A stretch of DNA of 64,000 nucleotides from Thalassoglobus sp. JC818 (GTDB lineage: Bacteria > Planctomycetota > Planctomycetia > Planctomycetales > Planctomycetaceae), in assembly GCF_040717535.1 (NCBI RefSeq), contig NZ_JBFEFI010000003.1:690001-754000 (forward strand). Direction: 5' to 3'. How positions within the stretch are numbered: position 1 is the stretch's first letter; each line of letters begins with the position of its first letter. Shown piece by piece: positions 19,725 through 28,079 of this stretch. The translations under genes were made by a program, and so were the position numbers. The notes beneath the pieces are model-generated. The model did not search any database. It was not told the origin of the DNA and was given only the letters and a program-made list of their open reading frames with translations.

Positions 19725-19916
19725 TCCAGGCAGGTCTTCTGACTTCCGGATCAACCGACTCACCGCACCTTCCCGAGATCTGGAGCAGATTCATTAGCTG
19801 CTGATGATCTCAGTGGTCTTAACGGCTTTTGTCCCCGGTTACAGCGGCGGGACCGCGACGGATTCGCACCGTCTTCCCTATTCTCTCACCTACAACACGC
19901 AAGCAAGCACCTGTGT
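19725..19916 (-). promoter_or_regulatory. Cobalamin (B12) riboswitch
   Basis: Read on the minus strand, the region holds the conserved cobalamin aptamer parts in order: a 5' GGTGC segment, GGGAAGACGGTGCGAATCC, then GGTCCCGCCGCTGTAACCGG with GGGAC following (consensus core GCCACTGTAACCGGGGA), a middle arm with CCACTGAGATCATC, CTCGGGAAGGTG, and the B12 box AGTCAGAAGACCTGCCTGG at the 3' end near 19726. About 178 bases of expression platform follow before the DUF1559 start. I see no U-tract terminator there, so control may be at translation initiation. Class and ends are approximate. Confidence 0.95.
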
Positions 19917-20122
19917 CGAAGCTGGATCATACATCGCGGAGAAGGGTTGTCAAATCACGTTTTGAGTGTGTCGATTCCCTGTCGCCGTTCGATCGGACCA
20001 AACTTTTGTGGCGAAGTTAGATGGTGTTCGGAGGGATTCATTGTGAGTTGCTACTGTCCAACCGGGGGGCTCACTACAATCGCAATAACTTATCTTGATG
20101 GGTTCTTCTGAGGAAACATTGA
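19917..20122. other. Divergent promoter region, B12 operon / sulfatase
   Basis: 206 bases between the riboswitch transcript start side and the sulfatase ATG. With the 5' leader at 19548-19724 and the aptamer, the whole gene-free stretch is 575 bases. It should hold promoters for both directions. A weak GTGAG/CTCAC inverted repeat lies near 20044-20074. GAGGAAA before 20123 is the sulfatase ribosome site. Confidence 0.45.
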
Positions 20123-21625
20123 ATGCCGATTGCCAAAGTTCGCCAGCAGGTGCGGTCTCTCTCTTTGATCGCTTTGACGATTTGTTTACTCGCGGCGAGC
20201 GGCTTGGCTGCAGATCGTCCGAACGTGCTGTTCATCATCTCTGACGATCTGAATAACTCGCTGGAGTGCTACGGGCACGAGTTTGTGAAGTCTCCGAACA
20301 TCGATCGCCTCGCAGAAGGAGGAGTCAAATTCGAGAAAGCATATTGTCAGTACCCGCTATGCGGACCGAGTCGAAATTCAATGCTGTGCGGGCTCTATCC
20401 GAACAGCACCGGAATTCTTTCGAACAGCCAGATCTTTCGACAGACAATTCCCAGCCATCGAAGTCTGTCACATTCATTTCGGATGTCTGGGTATTTCGCA
20501 GCCCGGATTGGAAAGCTCTATCACTACAACGTCCCCAAATCTGTCGGGACAAATGGTCACGATGATCCCGGTTCATGGGAATTGGAATTAAACCCTGCCG
20601 GGTGCGATCGGCTTCTCGAAGAGCCGGATATCTTCACGTTGAAGCCAAATAACTTTGGCGGAACACTGAGCTGGTATGCATCACCGCGGGAAGACAAGCT
20701 GCACACGGACGGAATGCTCGCCAGCGACGCAGAGTGGGTTCTGGAACGCTGTGCTCGTGAGGGGGAACGTCCCTTCTTTCTCGCTGTCGGCTTTTATCGG
20801 CCACACACTCCTTACGTGGCCCCTGCTCCCTACTTCGACAATTATCCGGTTGAGGACATGCCGCTTGTTGCCGGAGTCGAGGAAGATGTGAAGGACCTCC
20901 CAGCAGATGCACTCGGATCACACAAGAAAGAGCACGACCTGCTCAACGATTCGCTTCGGCAGCAAGCCAAACAAGCTTACTTTGCAAGCATTGAATTCAT
21001 GGACGCCCAAGTGGGGCGGATTCTCAACAAGCTGGAAGAACTTGGACTCGCGGAGAACACCATTGTCGTCTTCACCAGTGACCATGGGTATCACCTTGGT
21101 GAGCATGGGTTGTGGCAGAAGATGAGCCTCTTCGAAGAGAGCGCTCGTGTGCCACTTATCATGAGAGTTCCGGACATGAAAACAGCCGGAAGCGTCGCGG
21201 AAACGCCGGTTGGTCATATCGATCTTTATCCAACGCTCTGCGAACTTTGCAATGTCGAGGCTCCCTCGAATCTTCAGGGTCAAAGCCTCGTTGAAATTTT
21301 GAATGACCCATCTGCAACCGGCAGAGGTTGGGCGCTCACCGAAGTCGTCCGCGGAGGGAATGCAAAGCGTCGTTTCGGATATTCATTGCGGACGCCACGA
21401 TGGCGGTATACGGAATGGGATTCCGGAAAAGCGGGGCGAGAACTCTATGACCACGACGCCGATCCGTTGGAGCAAACAAATTTGGCAGAGCGAGAAGAAC
21501 ACCAGTCGCTCATCACGGAATTGTCCTCTCAGATCAGTCAAGCAGTTCAGGGAACGTTTCCCGAATCCGGTGAAATTCCACCGGTTTCAAAATCGACCTG
21601 GGCTCCGAATCTGACCGATCCGTGA
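20123..21625 (+). CDS. Secreted sulfatase (iduronate-2-sulfatase-like)
   Basis: 500 residues with a signal peptide (about 1-30). RPNVLFIISDDLNNSLECYG carries the metal-binding DD, and C80-G-P-S-R is the formylglycine motif. Later motifs are GKLYHYN, PFFLAVGFYRPHTPY, TSDHGYHLGEHGLWQK and ELYDHDADPLEQTNLA, the pattern of iduronate-2-sulfatase-like enzymes. The likely role is periplasmic desulfation of polysaccharides. It is a single gene, convergent with the Nudix hydrolase; a TCCCG/CGGGA hairpin between the stops may terminate both. Confidence 0.92.
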   Translation: MPIAKVRQQVRSLSLIALTICLLAASGLAADRPNVLFIISDDLNNSLECYGHEFVKSPNIDRLAEGGVKFEKAYCQYPLCGPSRNSMLCGLYPNSTGILSNSQIFRQTIPSHRSLSHSFRMSGYFAARIGKLYHYNVPKSVGTNGHDDPGSWELELNPAGCDRLLEEPDIFTLKPNNFGGTLSWYASPREDKLHTDGMLASDAEWVLERCAREGERPFFLAVGFYRPHTPYVAPAPYFDNYPVEDMPLVAGVEEDVKDLPADALGSHKKEHDLLNDSLRQQAKQAYFASIEFMDAQVGRILNKLEELGLAENTIVVFTSDHGYHLGEHGLWQKMSLFEESARVPLIMRVPDMKTAGSVAETPVGHIDLYPTLCELCNVEAPSNLQGQSLVEILNDPSATGRGWALTEVVRGGNAKRRFGYSLRTPRWRYTEWDSGKAGRELYDHDADPLEQTNLAEREEHQSLITELSSQISQAVQGTFPESGEIPPVSKSTWAPNLTDP

Positions 21626-21678
21626 TTCATTGATTTGGATGAGAATCCCGAGAAACTTCCGGGAGTGCTCTCCGGATC

Positions 21679-22221
21679 TCACTTGTTCTCAGATTCTTGC
21701 ATCGCGAGCAATCCAAGCGCGCCGTAAACCTTCTGATCGACCATGGTGCGCGAGGTCTGTTTGCGTTGCAACCAGCGAGCAATGCGACCCATCGGGATGA
21801 CGTGGACCTTGATGTCTTCGGACTCATCTCCGCCACCAGCTTCGACTTGAACGACGTCACGAGTGAGGTAGAAGTCGACCACTTCAGACGTCATTCCAGC
21901 GGATGATGGACTTCTCAAGAGAAACTCGAACTTCTCTCCCTGAAAACCTGTTTCCTCCAGCAGTTCGCGTCGGGCTGCCTGCTCGAACTGCTCCTGTTCC
22001 TGACCGGGGATGTCTCCAGCGAGTCCGGCGGGCAGATCGACGACTTTTTTCTGAACCGGGGGACGATACTGTTCGGTCAAAACAAGACAGTCGTCGGTGG
22101 TCACCGCAATAATGGCCACGACTCCCCTGGCGTTGACGCGCTCTGCGAACTCCCATTTTCCCTGTTTGACCAGTTTGAGATGTTTTCCGGCGAACAGTTC
22201 CTCTGTGCGTTGGCGTGGCAT
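21679..22221 (-). CDS. Nudix hydrolase (ADP-ribose pyrophosphatase-like)
   Basis: 180 residues. The Nudix box is recognisable as RRELLEETGF, preceded by PAGLAGDIPGQEQEQFEQAA; the spacing between the glycine and the first glutamate is two residues longer than the strict signature. LTEQYRPPVQKKVVDLPAGL is typical of the ADP-ribose/NDP-sugar pyrophosphatase branch. It probably hydrolyses nucleoside diphosphate sugars in the cytosol. Divergent from the ThiE fusion gene. Confidence 0.85.
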   Translation of the reverse strand: MPRQRTEELFAGKHLKLVKQGKWEFAERVNARGVVAIIAVTTDDCLVLTEQYRPPVQKKVVDLPAGLAGDIPGQEQEQFEQAARRELLEETGFQGEKFEFLLRSPSSAGMTSEVVDFYLTRDVVQVEAGGGDESEDIKVHVIPMGRIARWLQRKQTSRTMVDQKVYGALGLLAMQESENK

Positions 22222-22395
22222 CCGGACAAGATCCTCGGATTGAATAATTGGGAGCGTAGAACTGCGTGGTCAGACCATTGCAGCATTTGGTTTTGCGATC
22301 GACAATAGAGGAAATTCTCGCCCACCGCACTTGGGAACGAATTGTCCGGTTGCTTCACTTGCGTCCAGCGACCTTCCCTTCAGAATGACAGCGTC

Positions 22396-23946
22396 ATGAA
22401 CGAATTTCACGAATCTCCATGGGCAGATCGCAATTTGACGACAGGAGTCGTTCGAATTCTCGAGCGAGTCACTGAAGCCCGCTGCGAAGAGGTTTCGTGT
22501 TCACTCTTTCAGCTTTTGCTGCATGAACTTTTCATCGATGAAAACCAGGCGAGCACTCTGATCTCCCTGTCTGACGAGTCGATCGCTTCAATCCTCAACG
22601 ACGCCCAATGGCCAATCGAGCAGGAAGCAGCTTCGGAGCGTGAGTGGCAAATGACGCTGCTTCGCCATGCTGATCGAATTGCGATTGAACATTCCGAGGA
22701 AGGTGTGACGGGCACCGAGCATTTGTTGCTCGCTGCGATTGGTCTCAGCCCAGCGATTCACAAGTTTCTCGTCGAACAGGGTGTGGAGCCGGAGAGTCTC
22801 GCTGGCCAACTCGAAACTCCTGAGAACACTTTAGAAATCGAAGTCAAAGAGGAATTTCAGATTCGACCGGTTCAGATTGGAGCGGTCGACGAAGCGACGC
22901 TGTTCCGAGTCTTGGATGCGTCGTCAAACCGCTGCCGAGAAGGAATTCGCGTCGTTGAGGATTACGTTCGATTCGCGCTCAACGATCGACTTCTCTCTAA
23001 ATCGCTGAAGAGCTTGCGGCACGACCTGACAACGGTGCTGAACTATCTTGGGCAATCACAGTGGGTGAGTTGCCGCGACACTATCCGCGACGTTGGAACT
23101 CAGGAAACGCTCGGATCAGAAACTCGACGGGAAACTTCACTCGACGTGCTTCGGGCCAATCTCAAGCGGACGGAAGAGTCGCTTCGAACGATCGAAGAGT
23201 TCTCAAAACAACTCAACCCCGAGTGGAGCCAGCAGCTCGAGCAGATTCGATATCGGTTTTATACGATCGAGAAAGCTGTCGAAACGTGTGTGCACAGCCG
23301 AATCCGTTTGGCCGATGCCCGCCTGTACCTGCTCGTCACCTCCGAAAGTTGTCGATACGGGCTTGAGCAGACGGTTCGCAACACAATTACAGCCGGTGTT
23401 GACGTGGTTCAGCTGCGAGAGAAGTCGTGGCCTGACCGAAAGTTAATTGATCTCGCAGCCCAGGTGAGAAGCTGGACAGCCGAACACAATACCTTGTTCA
23501 TTGTGAATGACCGCCCAGATATTGCCGTCGCTGTCGGAGCTGACGGAGTGCATCTCGGTCAGGATGACATGAGCGTCGCTGAGGCCCGGCAGATTGTGGG
23601 AAGCCGAGTGTTGATTGGTGTTTCAACGCACAGCCTCGAACAGGCTCGAACTGCAATCTTTGACGGTGCTGATTACCTGGGAGTGGGGCCGACTTTCTCT
23701 TCACAGACGAAGGAATTCACTGATTTTCCCGGACTCGACTTCGTGTCCGCCATGGCGAGAGAAACCTCAATCCCCTGGTTTGCGATTGGCGGGATTGACG
23801 AAGATCGACTGCCTCTCGTGCTTCAGGAAGGGGCGAGTCGAGTCGCTGTCAGCAATGTGATCTGCAATGCGCCCCATCCAAGAGGGGTCGCCAGAAAGTT
23901 TGCGACCGAACTCGCTTCCAAATCGTCCATCTCGTCAGAAATGTGA
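22396..23946 (+). CDS. thiE: ClpN-ThiD2-ThiE fusion: thiamine-phosphate synthase
   Basis: 516 residues in three parts. Residues about 15-140 resemble a double Clp N-terminal repeat (TGTEHLLLAAIGL, then FLVEQGVEPESL). Residues about 165-300 match ThiD2 (RVLDASSNRCREGIRVVEDY, LKSLRHDL), a domain predicted to phosphorylate HMP-phosphate. Residues about 305-510 are ThiE, with QLREK (339-343), ND (371-372), GVHLGQDD, GPTFSSQTK and IGGI. It would make thiamine phosphate from HMP-PP and thiazole phosphate. ThiD2-ThiE fusions are known; a Clp-N-like leader on one is unusual. I chose the ATG at 22396 because the preceding 18 residues look unlike the domain. It is monocistronic. Confidence 0.88.
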   Translation: MNEFHESPWADRNLTTGVVRILERVTEARCEEVSCSLFQLLLHELFIDENQASTLISLSDESIASILNDAQWPIEQEAASEREWQMTLLRHADRIAIEHSEEGVTGTEHLLLAAIGLSPAIHKFLVEQGVEPESLAGQLETPENTLEIEVKEEFQIRPVQIGAVDEATLFRVLDASSNRCREGIRVVEDYVRFALNDRLLSKSLKSLRHDLTTVLNYLGQSQWVSCRDTIRDVGTQETLGSETRRETSLDVLRANLKRTEESLRTIEEFSKQLNPEWSQQLEQIRYRFYTIEKAVETCVHSRIRLADARLYLLVTSESCRYGLEQTVRNTITAGVDVVQLREKSWPDRKLIDLAAQVRSWTAEHNTLFIVNDRPDIAVAVGADGVHLGQDDMSVAEARQIVGSRVLIGVSTHSLEQARTAIFDGADYLGVGPTFSSQTKEFTDFPGLDFVSAMARETSIPWFAIGGIDEDRLPLVLQEGASRVAVSNVICNAPHPRGVARKFATELASKSSISSEM

Positions 23947-24251
23947 TCTGTGGCACAGACTCGTTGGCGGAATGTCTCGATAATTTAAAGTGTGAAAGTC
24001 GATTGAGTCGGTTTTCACTGAGCAGAATACCTGGCGGTTTTGAAAGCCTTCAGAAAACGAAAATCTCAGCGACATCTGTTCCCCAATTTAACGAACTTGG
24101 AAGCAGGCTGGTGATGAAACCAATCTTGAGAGACATCTCGCTTCGGTCGAGTTGATCGGGTAAAATCGTCTGCTGTTGTTGAGATATCGAGAACCTGAAA
24201 ATGACAGGTTTCGAAGTTTCTAAGAGTCGATCAGAGATCGAGGATACATTG
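23947..24251. other. Intergenic region before the DsbD-like gene
   Basis: 305 bases. A GTGAAA/TTTCAC inverted repeat with a 15-base spacer lies near 23992-24018 and may end the thiE transcript. The rest presumably holds the promoter of the downstream gene. No gene seen. Confidence 0.4.
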
Positions 24252-26822
24252 ATGCAACGTGCATGGTTCGCGGCATTTGCTGTGATTTGCCTATTGTTCC
24301 AGAGTTCCGCAACACCTGTTTCGGGACAAGATGCTTTTCCCGGGTTGTTTGAGGTCGAGCAGAAACCTGCTTTTCAGGGCTTGGCTCCAAAGGAAGCAAC
24401 GGTTGAGGCTGCGCTTCGCCCGACGGATAAGCCAGGTGTCGTTCAATTTGAATTGACGCTGACGATTCCCGAGGGTGCCAACAGCTATTCTCAAAGCAAA
24501 GACTTTGCAAAGCCGACTGTGATCGAGCTTTCGAACATCAAGGGCTGGACCGCTCTCGATGACAAGTTCACTCCGAAACCAAAGCCGAAGAAGCAATTCG
24601 ACGAACTCTTCAATAAAGAAGTCGAGAAGCTCATCGGAACAACAGTCTTTTCACGACGGTACCTCGCTCCGCAAGGGACCGATATCCGCAGCGCCAGCTT
24701 CTCCGGAACAATTGATTTTCTCCTGTGTGATGCTGGAAGCTGTACTCCTCAATCTGAAAAGTTTGTGGCCAAGTACTCGCCAGAAAAGAAGGCAGAGTCT
24801 GAATCGAACGTCTCCGAATTGTTCGCTCCTCCCGGCGAAGTGATTGACGCTCCCACGGTTCAAATTCCGTCGGTCTCGTCAGAAGAAGTGACCCTTGATG
24901 GTCCGTTTAAATACGGGTACGAAATCACCCCACAGCGTAAAAAGCTCGGAGAGCTTGAGGGCGACCCTGTTCGTTTGGGGATTCAACTGACTCCGGCCGA
25001 CTTCAAAGTTGGCGATGAAGTCACCTTGTCGCTGCAGATGAAGTTGTTGGATGACTGGCATACATACGGGTTAAAAAAAGCTGAGACCCAAATTGAGTTG
25101 CCGACCGTCATCAAACTCAAGGAAGTCTCTGGTCTCAAGGAACTCACGGAATTCAAGTCGACACCAGCACCTGAAGCAAAAACTTCGGACTTCGGAACTT
25201 CAAACGTCCACGCGGATCATGTGACGTTCAGCAAGACATTCCGAGTCACGAACCCGAGTGAAGTTGGAATCCAGGGGTCGATCTCTTATCAGATTTGCAA
25301 GACATCGTGCCTGCCACCCAACCCGACTCTATTCTCGCTGGGGACCTTGCAGCTTCCCGCCGATATTGCCAACGCACGTCCGATTCTTGAGTCAGCCGTG
25401 ACCTCGACCGAGTCGGCGGAAACTGCAACCGAAGCCGACTCAGGTGAACAGGTCGCGTCATCAGATGCGAAGAGTCCCTCGCCGGTGGACGACCTCTTCG
25501 CCTCTGAGACTGAAGGAGCGATCGAATCTCTCGGGGTGGCGATTCCTCTCGCTTTTCTTGGGGGGCTTTTGCTGAACGTAATGCCGTGCGTTTTGCCGGT
25601 CCTGGCGATCAAGATTCTCAGTCTAGTGCAACAAGCTGGGGAAAGCCGGTTGCGCGTGCTCTCGCTGAATCTGTCTTACACAGCTGGGGTTCTTCTGGTC
25701 TTTCTCGTTCTCGCGGTGGTCTCATCTGCGATTGGTTGGGGAGGACAGTTTCAGAACGACAACTATGTCATTGTGATGACGTTGGTCGTCTTCGCGATGG
25801 GGCTTAGCTTGCTGGGTGTCTTCGAACTTCCAGTTCCGGGACTTGTTCCGTCTGCCAATGAGCACAACGAAGGTCTGATCGGTGCATTCAACACTGGGAT
25901 CGTCGCAACACTGCTGGCGACTCCTTGCACCGGCCCGTTTATGGGTGCTGTCATGGCTTTCGCAGCGAACCAATCAACCGCTGCGAACTTTTTGATTTTC
26001 GCCACAATGGGACTCGGGATGGCCTCCCCGTATGTCCTGGCTGGATTCTTTCCACGGATCGTTGACTGGCTTCCGAAGCCCGGTATGTGGATGGTTCGCT
26101 TCAAGCAGTTCTCTGGCTTCGTCTTAATGGGGACAGTCATCTGGTTGATGGCGACGGCGTTGAGTGACTCTTATCACATTCCTGTTCTGATTCTGTTGCT
26201 AGGCGTGGCACTCTTGTTGTGGATGATAGGACTTGCTCCCGCTTCCGGAAAAGCGATCTGGGGAAAGCCATTATTGACCGCTGTTCTGGTATCCGGTCCG
26301 GTGATCGCGGCTGGGCTCTATGGAATGCAGACGTCCGAAAGGCTTGCTGACACGAAACAGGAACAGAGTGAGAAGGTGTCATCGGACGTTCCTGCTGGAA
26401 TCGACGAAATGCCGTGGGAGACATTTTCAGAGGAACGGATGGTCGAACTTCGCCAACAAGGCGTGCCGATGTTGATCGACTTCACAGCTGACTGGTGCAA
26501 CGTCTGCAAACAGAATGAGCTTTGGGCGTTGAATCGAACGGAGACGGTCGAGTTCGTCCGGAAACACGGAGTCGTTCCAATGGTCGCCGACTTCACACGT
26601 GAGGATCCGGAGATCAAGAAATGGCTCGAACGATTCGGTGTCGTGAGTGTCCCGCTCACGGTGATCTTCCCGGCCAACGTCAATGAGAAAGCGGTCGCTA
26701 TTCCCGGACCGTATACGATGGATGGAATCATCAGTCGGCTCGAAAAGGCGGTCACCAGCTCCAATGAGAATATGGACGCCGAGAGAGTTTCCATGAAGAG
26801 CGACGACGGCAACGCACTTTAG
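24252..26822 (+). CDS. DsbD-like thiol:disulfide interchange protein
   Basis: 857 residues from the ATG at 24252, which opens a clean signal peptide (MQRAWFAAFAVICLLFQSSA). Two periplasmic DsbD-alpha-like domains follow (about 35-200 and 220-375), then a membrane domain of about eight helices with the cysteine-containing motifs NVMPCVLPV and LLATPCTGPF. A C-terminal thioredoxin domain has D-W-C749-N-V-C752. It carries electrons from cytosolic thioredoxin across the membrane to periplasmic partners. Family proteins have one alpha domain; two here is a variant also seen in other bacteria. The frame extends upstream to 24201 but that part is not signal-like. Confidence 0.9.
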   Translation: MQRAWFAAFAVICLLFQSSATPVSGQDAFPGLFEVEQKPAFQGLAPKEATVEAALRPTDKPGVVQFELTLTIPEGANSYSQSKDFAKPTVIELSNIKGWTALDDKFTPKPKPKKQFDELFNKEVEKLIGTTVFSRRYLAPQGTDIRSASFSGTIDFLLCDAGSCTPQSEKFVAKYSPEKKAESESNVSELFAPPGEVIDAPTVQIPSVSSEEVTLDGPFKYGYEITPQRKKLGELEGDPVRLGIQLTPADFKVGDEVTLSLQMKLLDDWHTYGLKKAETQIELPTVIKLKEVSGLKELTEFKSTPAPEAKTSDFGTSNVHADHVTFSKTFRVTNPSEVGIQGSISYQICKTSCLPPNPTLFSLGTLQLPADIANARPILESAVTSTESAETATEADSGEQVASSDAKSPSPVDDLFASETEGAIESLGVAIPLAFLGGLLLNVMPCVLPVLAIKILSLVQQAGESRLRVLSLNLSYTAGVLLVFLVLAVVSSAIGWGGQFQNDNYVIVMTLVVFAMGLSLLGVFELPVPGLVPSANEHNEGLIGAFNTGIVATLLATPCTGPFMGAVMAFAANQSTAANFLIFATMGLGMASPYVLAGFFPRIVDWLPKPGMWMVRFKQFSGFVLMGTVIWLMATALSDSYHIPVLILLLGVALLLWMIGLAPASGKAIWGKPLLTAVLVSGPVIAAGLYGMQTSERLADTKQEQSEKVSSDVPAGIDEMPWETFSEERMVELRQQGVPMLIDFTADWCNVCKQNELWALNRTETVEFVRKHGVVPMVADFTREDPEIKKWLERFGVVSVPLTVIFPANVNEKAVAIPGPYTMDGIISRLEKAVTSSNENMDAERVSMKSDDGNAL

Positions 26823-27126
26823 AAGTCACCCGCAAATTCTAAATGACTCAACTCGCGACAGGTTGAACGATTCGCTCCCGACTCTTGGGGGGAGTGAGTT
26901 AGAGATCTTGCCCTAACAAGCTGTTCGAACGAAGGCACGCTCGAACAGCTTTGGCGAGAGTAGTTCTAAAACTGGTTTGCACCAATTCGCACGAGGAAAC
27001 TCAGCTTCCGAATGCGTTAGACCGCGTAAGTGAGTGCACTGGAAAGACTACCTGCTCGAGGTGTCCGGCTTTCTTCGTGAGGAAAGAGGCTCTAAACTCC
27101 GTCGAGAGTAGTTCTCCGGAGTCTGG
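26823..27126. other. Leader region of ftr, with hairpins
   Basis: 304 bases between the DsbD-like gene and ftr. It holds a CTCCC/GGGAG hairpin (26875-26894) and the stronger stem at 26918-26951. It also has a 13-base direct repeat CGAGAGTAGTTCT at 26955-26967 and 27103-27115, the second just before the ftr start. CGGAG at 27116-27120 is the likely ribosome site for TTG 27127. Confidence 0.45.
26918..26951 (+). terminator. Hairpin after the DsbD-like gene
   Basis: A perfect 11-bp stem AAGCTGTTCGA / TCGAACAGCTT around a 12-base loop, 96 bases after the stop. It has no long U-tract (TTGG follows), so it may be a weak terminator or a leader structure of ftr. Confidence 0.4.
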
Positions 27127-28047
27127 TTGCGGAAGAGTTCATTGTCTGAGTTGCTGCGCCTGAATGGGGTCGAAATCGCTGACACGTTTGCCGAAGCGTT
27201 CCCGATGAAGGGAACTCGGGTGATCGTGACCGCGCACAACGAAAAGTGGGCTCAGATCGCGGCCGCAGAGATGTCCGGCAATGCGACGAGTGTGATCGCG
27301 TGCGATTGCGAAACTGCACTCGAAACGACGCTTCTCCCTGAAGAGTCTCCCGACGGCCGGCCGGGAGTTTCACTTCTCGTCTTTGCCTTCGATCGAGATT
27401 CACTCGCCAAAGCTGTCCAAGGTCGTGTTGGACAATGCGTTCTGACAACTCCGACGTCCGCTTGCTTCAATGGAATTTCCGATTGTCCATCGGATAAGAA
27501 GATCTCAGTCGGTGGAGCCCTTCGCTACTTCGGCGATGGATTTCAGTTCTCCAAGAAGCTCGGGAATCGTCGCTTCTGGAGAATCCCGACCATGGACGGG
27601 GAATTTCTCTGTGAAGACACCTTCGGGACGGTCACCGGTGTCGGCGGCGGAAACTTGATTATTCTCGGTGAATCACAGGCCTCAGCACTCGCTTCAGCAG
27701 AGGCAGCTGTTGAAGCTATCTCGACTGTTCCAGACGTGATCCTTCCCTTTCCCGGCGGGATTGTTCGATCGGGAAGCAAAGTCGGTTCCCAGTATCCAAA
27801 GCTCCGAGCCAGCACGAACGACGCCTATTGCCCCACGCTTCGCCCACTCGTTGAATCCAACCTCCCCGAAAATTGCCAGTGTGTCTACGAACTTGTGATC
27901 GATGGATTGAGTTTTGATTCCGTTCAAGCTGCGATGCGGGTCGGAATTCAGGCTGCGACTCAAGTGCCCGGAATTCTGCGAGTTACAGCAGGAAACTATG
28001 GCGGCAAGCTTGGCAAACACCACTTTCATCTTCGCGAACTCCTGTAA
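27127..28047 (+). CDS. ftr: Formylmethanofuran--tetrahydromethanopterin formyltransferase
   Basis: 306 residues with the family start GVEIADTFAEAFPMKGTRVI and conserved FPGGIVRSGSKVGS plus the C-terminal GNYGGKLGKHHFHLREL. The enzyme moves a formyl group between methanofuran and tetrahydromethanopterin in the cytosol. In planctomycetes this archaeal-type C1 route is thought to serve formaldehyde oxidation rather than methanogenesis. No ATG exists before the conserved region; TTG at 27127 with CGGAG six bases upstream is the best start. The other C1 genes (fhc, mch, mtdB, fae) are not in the window. A membrane-protein gene begins 32 bp downstream. Confidence 0.95.
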   Translation: MRKSSLSELLRLNGVEIADTFAEAFPMKGTRVIVTAHNEKWAQIAAAEMSGNATSVIACDCETALETTLLPEESPDGRPGVSLLVFAFDRDSLAKAVQGRVGQCVLTTPTSACFNGISDCPSDKKISVGGALRYFGDGFQFSKKLGNRRFWRIPTMDGEFLCEDTFGTVTGVGGGNLIILGESQASALASAEAAVEAISTVPDVILPFPGGIVRSGSKVGSQYPKLRASTNDAYCPTLRPLVESNLPENCQCVYELVIDGLSFDSVQAAMRVGIQAATQVPGILRVTAGNYGGKLGKHHFHLRELL

Positions 28048-28079
28048 CGACAGGACCGCCCAGACATTCAGAGCCCACC

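Noticed and set aside
27127-28047. Reading ftr as a sign of an archaeal contig
   Set aside because: Tetrahydromethanopterin C1 genes are normal in planctomycetes, and every neighbour is bacterial and planctomycete-like.
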